Shown here: piece after piece, positions 51,765 through 62,556 of the stretch
Layout: the number at the start of each line of letters is the position of its first letter
Numbering within the stretch: the first letter of the stretch is position 1
Source of the DNA: Sphingomonas_L flavalba_A
GTDB lineage: Bacteria > Pseudomonadota > Alphaproteobacteria > Sphingomonadales > Sphingomonadaceae
DNA length: 64,000 bases
Assembly: GCF_047553045.1 (NCBI RefSeq)
Contig: NZ_CP180208.1
Location: forward strand, 1-64,000
Direction: 5' to 3'
Made by a program: the position numbers and the translations under genes
The notes under the pieces: generated by a model
Database searches by the model: none
Told to the model about the DNA's origin: nothing
What the model saw: the letters and a program-made list of their open reading frames with translations, nothing else

Positions 51765-51789
51765 GGCGGTGCCCCGTTTCTTCACCGCC
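51765..51789 (+). promoter_or_regulatory. Hairpin in the rpoA-rplQ spacer
   Basis: A 7-bp stem GGCGGTG (51765-51771)/CACCGCC (51783-51789) with an 11-nt loop containing TTTCTT. There is no downstream U-tract. It may set the ratio of rpoA and rplQ mRNA or be an RNase processing site. Confidence 0.4.
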
Positions 51790-51836
51790 TGGTCCAGGGT
51801 GCCTGACACGGCCCTCGAACGAACGGAGTAACGACT

Positions 51837-52256
51837 ATGCGCCATCGTGTTGGCGGACGGAAGCTGCAGCGGACCTCGTCGCATCGCGCCGCCTTGTTCC
51901 GCAATCTCGCGGCTGCGCTCATCAAGCATGAGCAGATCACCACGACGACTGCGAAGGCGAAGGAGCTTCGTCCCTATGTGGAGAAGCTGGTGACGCTCGC
52001 CAAGAAGGGCGGCCTGTCCAACCGCCGCCTCGCCCACAGCCGGCTGCTGGACGATACGCAGTTGAAGAAGCTGTTCGATGTGATCGGCCCGCGCTACGCG
52101 GATCGCAACGGTGGATACACCCGCATCGTCAAGGCCGGCATCCGCCCGTCCGACGCCGCACCGATCGCGATCATCGAATTCGTCGACCGCGACGTCAGTG
52201 CCAAGGGCCAGGATTCCGGCCCGGTGCAGGGCGAAGAGATCGACGAAGCCGCCTGA
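51837..52256 (+). CDS. rplQ: 50S ribosomal protein L17
   Basis: 139 residues. MRHRVGGRKLQRTSSHRAAL and the NGGYTRIVKAGIRPSDAAPI block are standard; the last 20 residues are an acidic extension beyond the short E. coli-type core. It is the last gene of the ribosomal supercluster; a strong terminator follows. Confidence 0.98.
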   Translation: MRHRVGGRKLQRTSSHRAALFRNLAAALIKHEQITTTTAKAKELRPYVEKLVTLAKKGGLSNRRLAHSRLLDDTQLKKLFDVIGPRYADRNGGYTRIVKAGIRPSDAAPIAIIEFVDRDVSAKGQDSGPVQGEEIDEAA

Positions 52257-52297
52257 TCCGGCTTCGTTCGGCGTCTCCATGCCGGCACGGCTTGAGT

Positions 52298-52334
52298 GAA
52301 AGGCCGCGGGTGCTACGCTCGCGGCCTTTCTCAT
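52298..52334 (+). terminator. Terminator after rplQ
   Basis: An 11-bp perfect stem GAAAGGCCGCG (52298-52308)/CGCGGCCTTTC (52320-52330) with an 11-nt loop and the tail TCAT. The A-run before and T-run at the end of the stem make it a likely terminator of the alpha operon. Confidence 0.75.
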
Positions 52335-52350
52335 GCCCGGAAAGGCAAGC

Positions 52351-54480
<2,130 letters not shown>

Positions 54481-54496
54481 AATTGGTCCTGTTCAC

Positions 54497-54519
54497 GCGG
54501 GACCGGGGCATTGTCCCGC
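54497..54519 (+). terminator. Weak hairpin after the prolyl oligopeptidase gene
   Basis: GCGGGAC (54497-54503)/GTCCCGC (54513-54519), 9-nt loop, 17 bp after the stop. No T-run follows. Confidence 0.4.
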
Positions 54520-54666
54520 CCGGCCGTCCATATGATGCTGCCGGGACCGGCGGGGAATGCCGGTGTCGATCCCGGCGCCCCCAGGCGCAGTTCATCGCCG
54601 GGACAGCGGAACCGGTTTATCCCGATGATGCTTTACGACTCGACTGTTGATCGGAAGGATCATGCG

Positions 54667-55203
54667 ATGGTCAGGTTGGGTATATCCGTTGTCGCCTTGG
54701 CCTTCGCGGCGCCGCTCGCCGCGCAGGTTGAATCGGTGCCGCTGCCGCCTTCCTCGGTGGCTGATGACCGGCCGGACGCGGCGCTGAGCCGCGACATCGG
54801 TCGCGCCGCCGGGGCAATGGCGGTCGCCGCCGGCCGAGTTGCCGCGGATGCGAAGGGCGCGGCGCGCGCCGCAAAGCACGAATTTCGCCGTGGTTTCGCG
54901 GAAGGCGCCAGCGCGCAACCGCCGTCCGAACGCCTCGCTCCGCCGCCGATCCGCTATGAGGAGGAGGCGGTAGACGCCTGCGCTGCCGCCGCGGAGGAGG
55001 AAGGGCTGGCGATCGCCCGGCTCGCCGCGGTTCGCGACATCCTGCGTGTCGGAGCCGGGCGTTACGGTTGGGACATCGAAGGTACGATCGACCTGCGCGA
55101 CAGCTATCTGGAACGGCGAGGCCCGCCGTTGCGGTTCGTTTGTGCGGTTCGTGACGGTGGTATCGCCGATCTTCGCCTTGGCGACAGTCTGGCGCGGCGC
55201 TGA
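54667..55203 (+). CDS. Hypothetical exported protein
   Basis: 178 residues from ATG 54667, with GGAAGGA upstream; the frame is open further back but that part is not protein-like. A signal peptide (MVRLGISVVALAFAAPLAA then AQ) is followed by an Ala/Arg/Asp-rich stretch that may be helical (about 40-85). A C-terminal part has EEAVDACAAAAEEEGLAIAR and a beta-rich RDSYLERRGPPLRFVCAVRDG, with one Cys in each half that could pair. I do not recognise a family. It ends 45 bp before guaA. Confidence 0.7.
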   Translation: MVRLGISVVALAFAAPLAAQVESVPLPPSSVADDRPDAALSRDIGRAAGAMAVAAGRVAADAKGAARAAKHEFRRGFAEGASAQPPSERLAPPPIRYEEEAVDACAAAAEEEGLAIARLAAVRDILRVGAGRYGWDIEGTIDLRDSYLERRGPPLRFVCAVRDGGIADLRLGDSLARR

Positions 55204-55248
55204 CGCGACGGGGCTTCCCCCGCGCGCGTCATCTGCTAACAGCCGCGG

Positions 55249-56808
55249 ATGACCGATGCCGCGCACGACACCATCCTGATCATCGATTTCGGCAGCCAGG
55301 TGACCCAGTTGATCGCGCGCCGGGTGCGCGAGGCCGGGGTCTACAGCGAAATCGCGCCGTTCAACGCCGCCGCCGAGGTTTTCGCGCGGCTGAAACCCCG
55401 GGGGATCATCCTGTCGGGCGGCCCCAATTCGGTCGTCGGCATCGATCCGCCGATGCCGCCGCAGGCTGTCTGGGACGCGGGCTTGCCTGTCCTTGGTATC
55501 TGCTATGGTCAGCAGGCGATGGCGCAGGCGCTGGGCGGCACCGTCCATGCCGGCGACAGCGGCGAATTCGGCCGCGCCTTCATCGAGGTTGCCGAAGATT
55601 GCGCCTTGTTCGACGGGCTGTGGCAACCCGGCGAGCGGCATCAGGTGTGGATGAGCCATGGCGACAAGGTCGACGCGCTTCCGTCCGGCTTCCGTCCGGT
55701 CGCGCGGTCGGAAGGGGCGCCCTATGCCGCGATCGCCGACGAAAGCCGCCATTTCTATGGCGTCCAGTTCCACCCGGAGGTGGTGCACACGCCGGACGGC
55801 GCCAGGCTGATCGCCAATTTCGCCCGCCATGTCTGCGGTCTTTCGGGCGACTGGTCGATGGCGGAGTTCCGGGCCACCAAGATCGCCGAGATCCGGGCGC
55901 AGGTCGGCGAGGGCAGGGTGATCTGCGGCTTGTCCGGCGGCGTCGATTCGGCGGTGGCGGCGGTGCTGATCCACGAGGCGATCGGCGACCAGTTGACCTG
56001 CGTCTTCGTCGACCATGGCCTGATGCGGCTGGGTGAGGCAGAACAGGTCGTCAGCCTGTTTCGCGGCCACTACAATATCCCGCTCGTCCACGTCGACGCG
56101 AGCGAGACCTTCCTCGGCGGGCTGGCCGGCGTGTCCGACCCGGAAGCGAAGCGCAAGTTCATCGGCAAGGCGTTCATCGACCTGTTCGAGGGCGAGGCGA
56201 AGAAGATCGGCGGCGCCGACTTCCTCGCACAGGGCACGCTCTACCCCGACGTGATCGAAAGCGTCAGCTTCACCGGCGGGCCAAGCGTGACGATCAAGAG
56301 CCACCACAATGTCGGTGGCCTGCCGGAGCGGATGAACATGCAGCTGGTCGAGCCGCTGCGCGAGCTGTTCAAGGACGAGGTGCGCGCGCTCGGTCGCGAA
56401 CTGGGCCTGCCAGAGGTTTTCGTCGGCCGCCATCCGTTCCCCGGCCCCGGCCTTGCCATCCGCATTCCCGGTGCGGTGACCAGGGAGAAATGCGACATCC
56501 TGCGCAAGGCCGACGCGGTCTACCTCGACGAGATCCGCAAGGCCGGGTTGTACGATGCGATCTGGCAGGCGTTCGCCGTGCTGCTGCCGGTCAAGACCGT
56601 CGGCGTGATGGGGGATGGACGCACCTACGACCATGTTTGCGCGTTGCGCGCCGTCACCTCGACCGACGGCATGACCGCCGATGTCTATCCGTTCGAAAGC
56701 GCCTTTCTGAGCGCGGTCGCCACCCGCATCGTCAACGAGGTGCAGGGCATCAACCGGGTCGTCTACGACTACACGTCCAAACCGCCCGGCACGATCGAGT
56801 GGGAATGA
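55249..56808 (+). CDS. guaA: GMP synthase (glutamine-hydrolysing)
   Basis: 519 residues. Class I glutamine amidotransferase domain first: nucleophile Cys85 in GICYGQQ, and the His-x-Glu pair in GVQFHPEVVHT. Then the ATP-pyrophosphatase with CGLSGGVDSAVAAVLIHEA and the C-terminal dimerisation domain ending in DYTSKPPGTIEWE. It converts XMP to GMP in purine synthesis. Confidence 0.98.
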   Translation: MTDAAHDTILIIDFGSQVTQLIARRVREAGVYSEIAPFNAAAEVFARLKPRGIILSGGPNSVVGIDPPMPPQAVWDAGLPVLGICYGQQAMAQALGGTVHAGDSGEFGRAFIEVAEDCALFDGLWQPGERHQVWMSHGDKVDALPSGFRPVARSEGAPYAAIADESRHFYGVQFHPEVVHTPDGARLIANFARHVCGLSGDWSMAEFRATKIAEIRAQVGEGRVICGLSGGVDSAVAAVLIHEAIGDQLTCVFVDHGLMRLGEAEQVVSLFRGHYNIPLVHVDASETFLGGLAGVSDPEAKRKFIGKAFIDLFEGEAKKIGGADFLAQGTLYPDVIESVSFTGGPSVTIKSHHNVGGLPERMNMQLVEPLRELFKDEVRALGRELGLPEVFVGRHPFPGPGLAIRIPGAVTREKCDILRKADAVYLDEIRKAGLYDAIWQAFAVLLPVKTVGVMGDGRTYDHVCALRAVTSTDGMTADVYPFESAFLSAVATRIVNEVQGINRVVYDYTSKPPGTIEWE

Positions 56809-56857
56809 CGGGGCTTCATGCCCCGTCGCTCGGGCGGACACGGAAGGGAGGCAGGGC

Positions 56858-57271
56858 ATGGCGCATTGGCTGATCAAGTCGGAGCCGGTCAAATATAGCT
56901 GGGCCGATCTGGTCCGCGATGGCGAGACGATCTGGGACGGGGTGCGCAACAACCAGGCCGCGCTCTACCTGAAGGCGATGAAGGTCGGCGACGAGCTGCT
57001 CTACTATCATTCCAATGAGGGGCTGGAGGTCGTCGGCATCGCGAAGGTGGTGAAAGAACATTTCATCGACCCGACCGATCCGAAGGCGCGCTTCGTCGCG
57101 GTGTCGGTCGCGCCGGTGCGGCCGTTGCCGCAGCCGGTGTCGCTGAAGGCGATGAAGGCGGAGCCGAAGCTGGCCGGGATGGCGATGTTCCGCCAGTTCC
57201 GCCTGTCGGTGACGCCGGTCGGCGACGCCGAATGGGCGACGATCCTTGCGATGGGAGGGGATGCGGCATGA
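56858..57271 (+). CDS. EVE domain protein
   Basis: 137 residues, a single EVE (PUA-like) domain: MAHWLIKSEPVKYSWADL at the start, WDGVRNNQAALYLKAMKVGD and LYYHSNEGLEVVGIAKVV. EVE domains bind modified bases in DNA or RNA; the bacterial stand-alone form has no settled role. Its stop overlaps the next start as ATGA. Confidence 0.92.
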   Translation: MAHWLIKSEPVKYSWADLVRDGETIWDGVRNNQAALYLKAMKVGDELLYYHSNEGLEVVGIAKVVKEHFIDPTDPKARFVAVSVAPVRPLPQPVSLKAMKAEPKLAGMAMFRQFRLSVTPVGDAEWATILAMGGDAA

Positions 57272-57615
57272 CCGTCACCCTGTACGGCATCAAGAATTGC
57301 GACACGATCAAGAAGGCGCGAACCTGGCTTGAGGGGCACGGCGTCGCCTATGCCTTTCACGACTACAAGACGGCGGGGATCGATGCCGCCCGGCTGAACG
57401 GCTGGGTTGCCGAGCTGGGCTGGGAGACGGTGCTGAACCGGGCGGGCACGACGTTCCGCAAGCTGCCGGAGGCGGACCGGACCGGGCTGGACGCGGGCAA
57501 GGCGGTGGCGCTGATGCTGGCGCAGCCGTCGATGATCAAGCGGCCGATGCTCGACCGGGGCGACCGGCGGGTCGCCGGGTTCAAGCCGGACATCTACGCC
57601 GCGCTGTTCGGCTAG
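57268..57615 (+). CDS. ArsC/Spx-family reductase-like protein
   Basis: 115 residues from ATG 57268, overlapping the EVE gene stop. Thioredoxin-like fold with TLYGIKNCDTIKKARTWLE: one Cys in the NC motif, as in YffB-type ArsC-family proteins, and a conserved basic end KRPMLDRGDRRVAGF. It is probably a glutathione-dependent reductase or a Spx-like regulator rather than a true arsenate reductase; there are no other ars genes nearby. Confidence 0.9.
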   Translation: MTVTLYGIKNCDTIKKARTWLEGHGVAYAFHDYKTAGIDAARLNGWVAELGWETVLNRAGTTFRKLPEADRTGLDAGKAVALMLAQPSMIKRPMLDRGDRRVAGFKPDIYAALFG

Positions 57616-57652
57616 GCTGGTCACGCGCCGGCCGGCATCGTAAGGCGGCGGC

Positions 57653-60250
57653 ATGTCTGACGCCCCGCTATCGCCCCCCGCCCCGATCGTCGTCCGGCGA
57701 GAGGATTACCGGCCGCCGGAATGGCTGGTGCCGGAGGTTGCGCTCGACTTCGACCTCGACCCGGCGCTGACCCGGGTGAAGGCGGTGCTGGCGGTCCGGC
57801 GCAACGCCGGCGACGGGCCGCTGCGGCTGGACGGCGGCGGGCAGCAGCCGCTGGCGGTGCGGGTCGACGGCGCGAAGGCGGAATGGCGGATGGAAGGCGA
57901 CCAGCTGGTCATCCCGCTCGCCGGGGAAGCGCATAGCGTCGAGACCGAGGTCGAGATCGCGCCAGAGACCAATACCCAGCTGATGGGGCTGTATGCGTCG
58001 GGCGGGTTGCTGTGCACCCAGTGCGAGGCGGAGGGGTTCCGGCGGATCACCTTCTTTCCCGACCGGCCCGATATCCTGGTACGTTATCAGGTGAAACTCA
58101 CCGCCGACCAGCGGCAATTTCCGGTGCTGCTGTCCAACGGAGATCGTGTCGGAGCCGGAATGATGCCGGACGGGCGGCACTGGGCGGAGTGGCACGACCC
58201 GTTTCCGAAGCCGGGCTACCTGTTCGCGCTGGTTGCAGGCGACCTGGCGGTCAACCGCGACAGTTTCACCACGATGAGCGGCCGGGTGGTCGAGCTGGGC
58301 ATCTGGGTGGCGGAGGCGGACCTGCCGCGCACCGGCCATGCGATGGCGGCGCTGAAGGCGGCGATGGCGTGGGACGAGCGCGTTTACGGCCGCGAATATG
58401 ATCTGGACGTGTTCAACATCGTCGCGGTCGCCGATTTCAATTTCGGGGCGATGGAGAACAAGGGCCTCAACATCTTCAACTCGCGCTATATCCTGGCCGA
58501 CCCGGAAACCGCGACCGACGCGGATTTCGACGCGATCGCCGGTGTCGTCGCCCACGAATATTTCCACAACTGGTCGGGCGATCGGGTGACCTGCCGCGAC
58601 TGGTTCCAGTTGTCGCTGAAGGAAGGCTTCACCGTCTACCGCGACCAGGAATTCAGCGCCGATATGGGCAGCGCCGCGGTCAAGCGGATCGAGGATGTCA
58701 GGGTGTTGCGCGCCGCCCAGTTCCCGGAGGACGCCGGACCGCTGGCACACCCGGTCCGCCCGGAAAGCTACATGGAGATCGCCAATTTCTATACGGCGAC
58801 GGTGTACAACAAGGGCGCCGAGCTGATCCGGATGATGGCGACGATGCTGGGGCCGGAGCGGTTCCGCGCCGCGACCGACCTGTATTTCGCCCGCCACGAC
58901 GGCACGGCGGCGACCTGTGAGGATTTCGTCGTCGCGATGGAGGAGGGCGGCGGTATCGACCTCAGCCGGTTCCGCCTGTGGTATACGCAGGCCGGAACGC
59001 CGCGCGTCGCCGCGTCGCTGACCCACGCGCCGGGGAGCGGCAAGGCGGTGCTGCGGCTGGCGCAGACGCTGCCGCCGACACCGGGCCAGCCGGACAAGCA
59101 GCCGCAGCCGCTGCCGCTGCGCGTTGCGCTGTTCGGCGAGGCGAGCGGCGCGCGGTTGTGCGACGAGCGGCTGGTGGTGCTGGACGAGGCGCAGGCCGAG
59201 GTGGTGTTCGACGGCATCGGCGAACGGCCGCTGCTGTCGATCAATCGCGGCTTTTCGGCGCCGGTGATCGTCGATACCGACCGTTCCGCCGCCGAGCTGG
59301 CGTTCCTGTCCGCCCATGACGACGATCCGTTCGCCCGTTACGAGGCGATGCAGCAGCTGATGCTCGACCGGCTGGTCGCGACGGTAAGCGGCGGCGACGG
59401 CGACCCGGCGCCGGTGGTGGCGGCGGTGCGCGCGACGATCGCCGACCCGACACTGGACCCCGCCTTCGTTGGCGAGGCGATCGTCCTGCCCAGCGAGGCG
59501 TTCATCGGCGACCAGCTTGCCAGCGTCGACCCCGACGCGGTGGCGCGGGCGCGCGACGGGCTGCGCCAGGCGATCCTCGACGGCATCGGCCATGGCGCCT
59601 GGCGGGCGCTGTGGGCGGCCAACCGCGACAATCGATACGAGCTGGACCCGCGTGCCAAGGGGCGCCGGCGGCTGAAGAATGTCGCGCTCGGCTATCTGCT
59701 GGCCGACGAGGCGCCGGATGCGGTGGCGCTGGCCGCCGACCAGTATCGCTATGCCGACAACATGACCGACCGGCTGGCGGCGCTGCAGTTGCTGGCCAGC
59801 ACGCGCGGCGCGACCCGCGATGCGGTGCTCGCCGATTTCCACGACCGCTGGGCCGACAACGGGCTGGTCCTCGACAAATGGTTTACCGCGCAGGCGCTCA
59901 GCACCCGCGCCGATGTCGTCGAGCTGGTCGAGGCGCTGGCCCGCCACCCGGCCTTCACCCTGGCCAACCCCAATCGCGCCCGCGCGCTGATCGGCGCATT
60001 CGCGACCAACCAGCGTGGATTCCATGCCGCCGACGGCCGCGGCTACCGCTTCGTTGCCGACATGCTGATCGCGCTCGACCGGCTGAACCCGCAGACCGCG
60101 GCGCGGCTGGTGCCGCCGCTTGGCCGCTGGCGGCGGTTCGAGCCGGGCCGCGCCGCGCTGATGAAGGCGCAGCTGGAGCATATTCTGGCGGCGCCGCGCC
60201 TGTCGAAGGACGTGTACGAGCAGGCGTCGAAAAGCCTGGGGCCGGCTTAA
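57653..60250 (+). CDS. pepN: Aminopeptidase N (M1 family)
   Basis: 865 residues, close to E. coli PepN in length and layout. Zinc aminopeptidase that removes N-terminal residues in the cytoplasm. The substrate-binding GAMEN motif is at about residue 265 and the zinc/catalytic HEYFHNW about 301, followed by LKEGFTVYRDQEFSAD carrying the third zinc ligand. The C-terminal half is helical and ends YEQASKSLG. It is convergent with the dmeF-like gene across a shared terminator. Confidence 0.97.
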   Translation: MSDAPLSPPAPIVVRREDYRPPEWLVPEVALDFDLDPALTRVKAVLAVRRNAGDGPLRLDGGGQQPLAVRVDGAKAEWRMEGDQLVIPLAGEAHSVETEVEIAPETNTQLMGLYASGGLLCTQCEAEGFRRITFFPDRPDILVRYQVKLTADQRQFPVLLSNGDRVGAGMMPDGRHWAEWHDPFPKPGYLFALVAGDLAVNRDSFTTMSGRVVELGIWVAEADLPRTGHAMAALKAAMAWDERVYGREYDLDVFNIVAVADFNFGAMENKGLNIFNSRYILADPETATDADFDAIAGVVAHEYFHNWSGDRVTCRDWFQLSLKEGFTVYRDQEFSADMGSAAVKRIEDVRVLRAAQFPEDAGPLAHPVRPESYMEIANFYTATVYNKGAELIRMMATMLGPERFRAATDLYFARHDGTAATCEDFVVAMEEGGGIDLSRFRLWYTQAGTPRVAASLTHAPGSGKAVLRLAQTLPPTPGQPDKQPQPLPLRVALFGEASGARLCDERLVVLDEAQAEVVFDGIGERPLLSINRGFSAPVIVDTDRSAAELAFLSAHDDDPFARYEAMQQLMLDRLVATVSGGDGDPAPVVAAVRATIADPTLDPAFVGEAIVLPSEAFIGDQLASVDPDAVARARDGLRQAILDGIGHGAWRALWAANRDNRYELDPRAKGRRRLKNVALGYLLADEAPDAVALAADQYRYADNMTDRLAALQLLASTRGATRDAVLADFHDRWADNGLVLDKWFTAQALSTRADVVELVEALARHPAFTLANPNRARALIGAFATNQRGFHAADGRGYRFVADMLIALDRLNPQTAARLVPPLGRWRRFEPGRAALMKAQLEHILAAPRLSKDVYEQASKSLGPA

Positions 60251-60251
60251 A

Positions 60252-60301
60252 GCCTGTCCGCGTCAGGCGGGAACGGGCTGGTGCCGCTTGACGGGACAGG
60301 C
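60252..60301. terminator. Bidirectional terminator hairpin between pepN and the CDF gene
   Basis: A 13-bp stem with a single bulged base: GCCTGTCC (60252-60259) and CGTCA (60261-60265) pair with TGACG (60289-60293) and GGACAGGC (60294-60301). It starts 1 bp after the pepN stop, in the 77-bp gap between convergent genes. Confidence 0.65.
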
Positions 60302-60327
60302 CCCGGTTGCCGGCAGGGCCGGCGCGA

Positions 60328-61326
60328 TCAGGCGCAGGCGTCTGGATCGGCGGGATCGTGCGCCTGCGCGCAGTGGGACACTTCGATCGTGACATGGCTG
60401 AGCCATGACAGCGGCGCGAGGCGGGCGCGGTAGGTGGCGGGCGGTTGCGGGTCGGCCGCGACCAGCGCGACGATTGCCGCATGGGCGCCCGGCCCGACCT
60501 GCCAGACATGGAGATCGGTGACGGTGACGTCGCCGGGCGCGGCGATCCGATTCGCGACATCGGCGATCCGGTCGGTTTCCGAGGCGTCGACCAACACCCG
60601 CGCGCAGTCGCCGAGCAGCCCCCAGGCCCAGCGGCCGATGACGATCGCACCGACGATGCCGACTGCCGGATCGAGCCAGAGCCAGCCGAACTGGCGGGCG
60701 CCGAGCAGGGCGAGGATGGCAAGGACCGAGGTCAGCGCGTCGGCGAGGACATGGAGATAGGCCGAGCGGATATTGCGATCCTCCCCATGGCCGCCGGCGG
60801 CGGGGACCGCGTGGGCATGGCCATGGGCGTGGTCGTGATGGTGCCCGTGCCCGTGCCCGTGCCCGTGATCGTCGCGCAGCAGCCAGGCGCTGACCAGATT
60901 GACCAGCAGCCCGAGCACCGCGACCAGCATCGCCTGGTCGAAGGCGATCGGGCCGGGGGTGACCAGCCGGGCGACCGATTCGGCGACGATGCCGAGGGCG
61001 ACGACGCCAAGCAGGATCGCCGAGGTGAAACCGGCAAGGTCGCCGACCTTGCCGGTGCCGAAGGTGAAGCGCGGATCGCCGGCGCGGGTGCGGGCATAAG
61101 CATAGGCGGCGACGCTGATCCCCATGGCGCCGGCATGGGTGGCCATGTGGAAACCGTCCGCCAGCAGGGCCATCGACCCGGACAGCCAGCCCACCGCGAT
61201 CTCGCCGACCATGGTGACGGCGGTCAGCACGACGACGATCAGCGTCCGCCGTTCATTGCGGGCATGGCTGGCCGGCAGGTAATGGTGACGGTGGCCGTGA
61301 TCGGCCGCGCTATGCCCGTCGCGCAT
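60328..61326 (-). CDS. dmeF: Cation diffusion facilitator, DmeF-like Co(II)/Ni(II) exporter
   Basis: 332 residues from ATG 61326. Six membrane helices with the CDF metal-site residues in LLADGFHMATH (helix 2) and VLADALTSVLAIL (helix 5). FTFGTGKVGDLAGFTSAILLG matches DmeF transporters. Between helices 4 and 5 there is a histidine-rich loop (about residues 150-172, many HG/HH/HA pairs), encoded partly by GTGCCC tandem units. It is 25 bp after hppD on the same strand. The metal range is by similarity only. Confidence 0.88.
   Translation of the reverse strand: MRDGHSAADHGHRHHYLPASHARNERRTLIVVVLTAVTMVGEIAVGWLSGSMALLADGFHMATHAGAMGISVAAYAYARTRAGDPRFTFGTGKVGDLAGFTSAILLGVVALGIVAESVARLVTPGPIAFDQAMLVAVLGLLVNLVSAWLLRDDHGHGHGHGHHHDHAHGHAHAVPAAGGHGEDRNIRSAYLHVLADALTSVLAILALLGARQFGWLWLDPAVGIVGAIVIGRWAWGLLGDCARVLVDASETDRIADVANRIAAPGDVTVTDLHVWQVGPGAHAAIVALVAADPQPPATYRARLAPLSWLSHVTIEVSHCAQAHDPADPDACA
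60841..60867 (-). repeat. GTGCCC hexanucleotide tandem repeat in the CDF gene
   Basis: Four perfect GTGCCC units plus GTG on the plus strand, encoding alternating His-Gly in the metal-binding loop on the minus strand. Unit changes keep the frame. Confidence 0.8.
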
Positions 61327-61351
61327 CAGCCGGCCGATGCTGGGTTTTCGG

Positions 61352-62431
61352 TCAAACAGGCTCCTTTGCCGGCAATACGCCGCGCCTGATCTGGTCGAGT
61401 TCGATCGATTCGAACAGCGCCTTGAAATTGCCTTCGCCGAAGCCGTCATTGCCCTTGCGCTGGATGATCTCGAAGAAGATCGGGCCGACCATGTTTTCGG
61501 TGAAGATCTGGAGCAGCAGGCCGCCGCCGGTTTCCGGCGCGCCGTCGATCAGGATGCGGCGCTTGCGCATTTCGCCGATGTCGTGGCCGTGGCCGGGCAG
61601 GCGCTGGTCGATCATGTCGTAATAGGTTTCGGGGCTGTCCTGAAACCGGATGCCGTTGGCGCGCAGCGCGTCGACCGTCGCGAAGATGTCGTCGGTTGCC
61701 AGCGCCAGATGCTGGATGCCTTCGCCCTTATATTCTTTCAGAAATTCCTCGATCTGCGAGTGTTCATCCTGGCTTTCGTTGAGCGGGATGCGGATCTTGT
61801 CGTCCGGCGCGGTCATCGCCTTGGACAAGAGCGCGGTCTGCTGGCCCTCGATGTCGAAATAGCGGATTTCACGGAAATTGAAGATCGTTTCGTAGAACGA
61901 TGCCCAGTGGTTCATCCGGCCGCGATTGACGTTGTGGGTCAGGTGGTCGAGCGTGTGGAGGCCGACGCTGTTGGCGTCGCGTTCCGCGCCGGGTACCGGC
62001 CGGAAATCGATGTCGTAAATCTCGTGCGCGCCATAGCGGTCGACGAGATAGAGGTTGGAGCCGCCGATCCCCTCGATCGCCGGGATGTTCAGTTCCATCG
62101 GGCCGACGCGGCCCTCGATCGGCTTGGCGCCGCGCTTTACCGCCTCCTCGAACGCCTGCGTGGCGTCGTGGACGCGAAACGCCATCGCGTTGGCCGACGG
62201 GCCGTGGGCGTCGCGGAACGACGCGACCTGGCCGGCGCCGTCCATGTTGAGCAGGAAGTTGATGTCGCCCTGCGCGTAGCGGCGGACGTTCTTTGACCGG
62301 TGGGTGGCGATGTGGGTGAAGCCCATCGCGGTGAACAGGCTGGCCAGCGCCTCCGGATCGGGGCCGGTGAACTCGACGAATTCAAAGCCGTCGAGGCCGA
62401 GCGGGTTGGCGTGTGGAGTGGGTGTGGTCAT
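61352..62431 (-). CDS. hppD: 4-Hydroxyphenylpyruvate dioxygenase
   Basis: 359 residues. It converts 4-hydroxyphenylpyruvate to homogentisate in tyrosine breakdown. Vicinal-oxygen-chelate fold in two halves; the Fe(II) ligands are the His in DHLTHNV, the His in IQHLALATDD and the Glu in FFEIIQRKG. The C-terminal helix (GEGNFKALFESIE) closes the active site. Homogentisate genes are not in the window. The start (ATG 62431) is 76 bp from the Zur-like palindrome. Confidence 0.97.
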   Translation of the reverse strand: MTTPTPHANPLGLDGFEFVEFTGPDPEALASLFTAMGFTHIATHRSKNVRRYAQGDINFLLNMDGAGQVASFRDAHGPSANAMAFRVHDATQAFEEAVKRGAKPIEGRVGPMELNIPAIEGIGGSNLYLVDRYGAHEIYDIDFRPVPGAERDANSVGLHTLDHLTHNVNRGRMNHWASFYETIFNFREIRYFDIEGQQTALLSKAMTAPDDKIRIPLNESQDEHSQIEEFLKEYKGEGIQHLALATDDIFATVDALRANGIRFQDSPETYYDMIDQRLPGHGHDIGEMRKRRILIDGAPETGGGLLLQIFTENMVGPIFFEIIQRKGNDGFGEGNFKALFESIELDQIRRGVLPAKEPV

Positions 62432-62503
62432 TGGAAATCACCATGAAAACATGCTGTCATGGCCATTGACCTACCATCCGGCGCGGGGCACCGCAAACGG
62501 CGC

Positions 62504-62527
62504 TTGACATGTTATAAAATAACATGT
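62504..62527 (+). promoter_or_regulatory. Zur-type operator overlapping a promoter -35
   Basis: A perfect 9-bp inverted repeat with 3-bp spacer, ACATGTTAT-AAA-ATAACATGT (62507-62527). It differs at one central position from the ATGTTATAATATAACAT-type Zur consensus. A perfect TTGACA at 62504-62509 overlaps its left end. It lies 29 bp upstream of the ZnuD-like receptor start and 76 bp from the divergent hppD start. Confidence 0.72.
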
Positions 62528-62556
62528 GTGTGCGCGCTTCCGCAAGGGAGCAGCCC

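Noticed and set aside
60841..60867. Short regular repeats as a CRISPR array
   Set aside because: Only four direct 6-bp units without spacers, inside a coding region.
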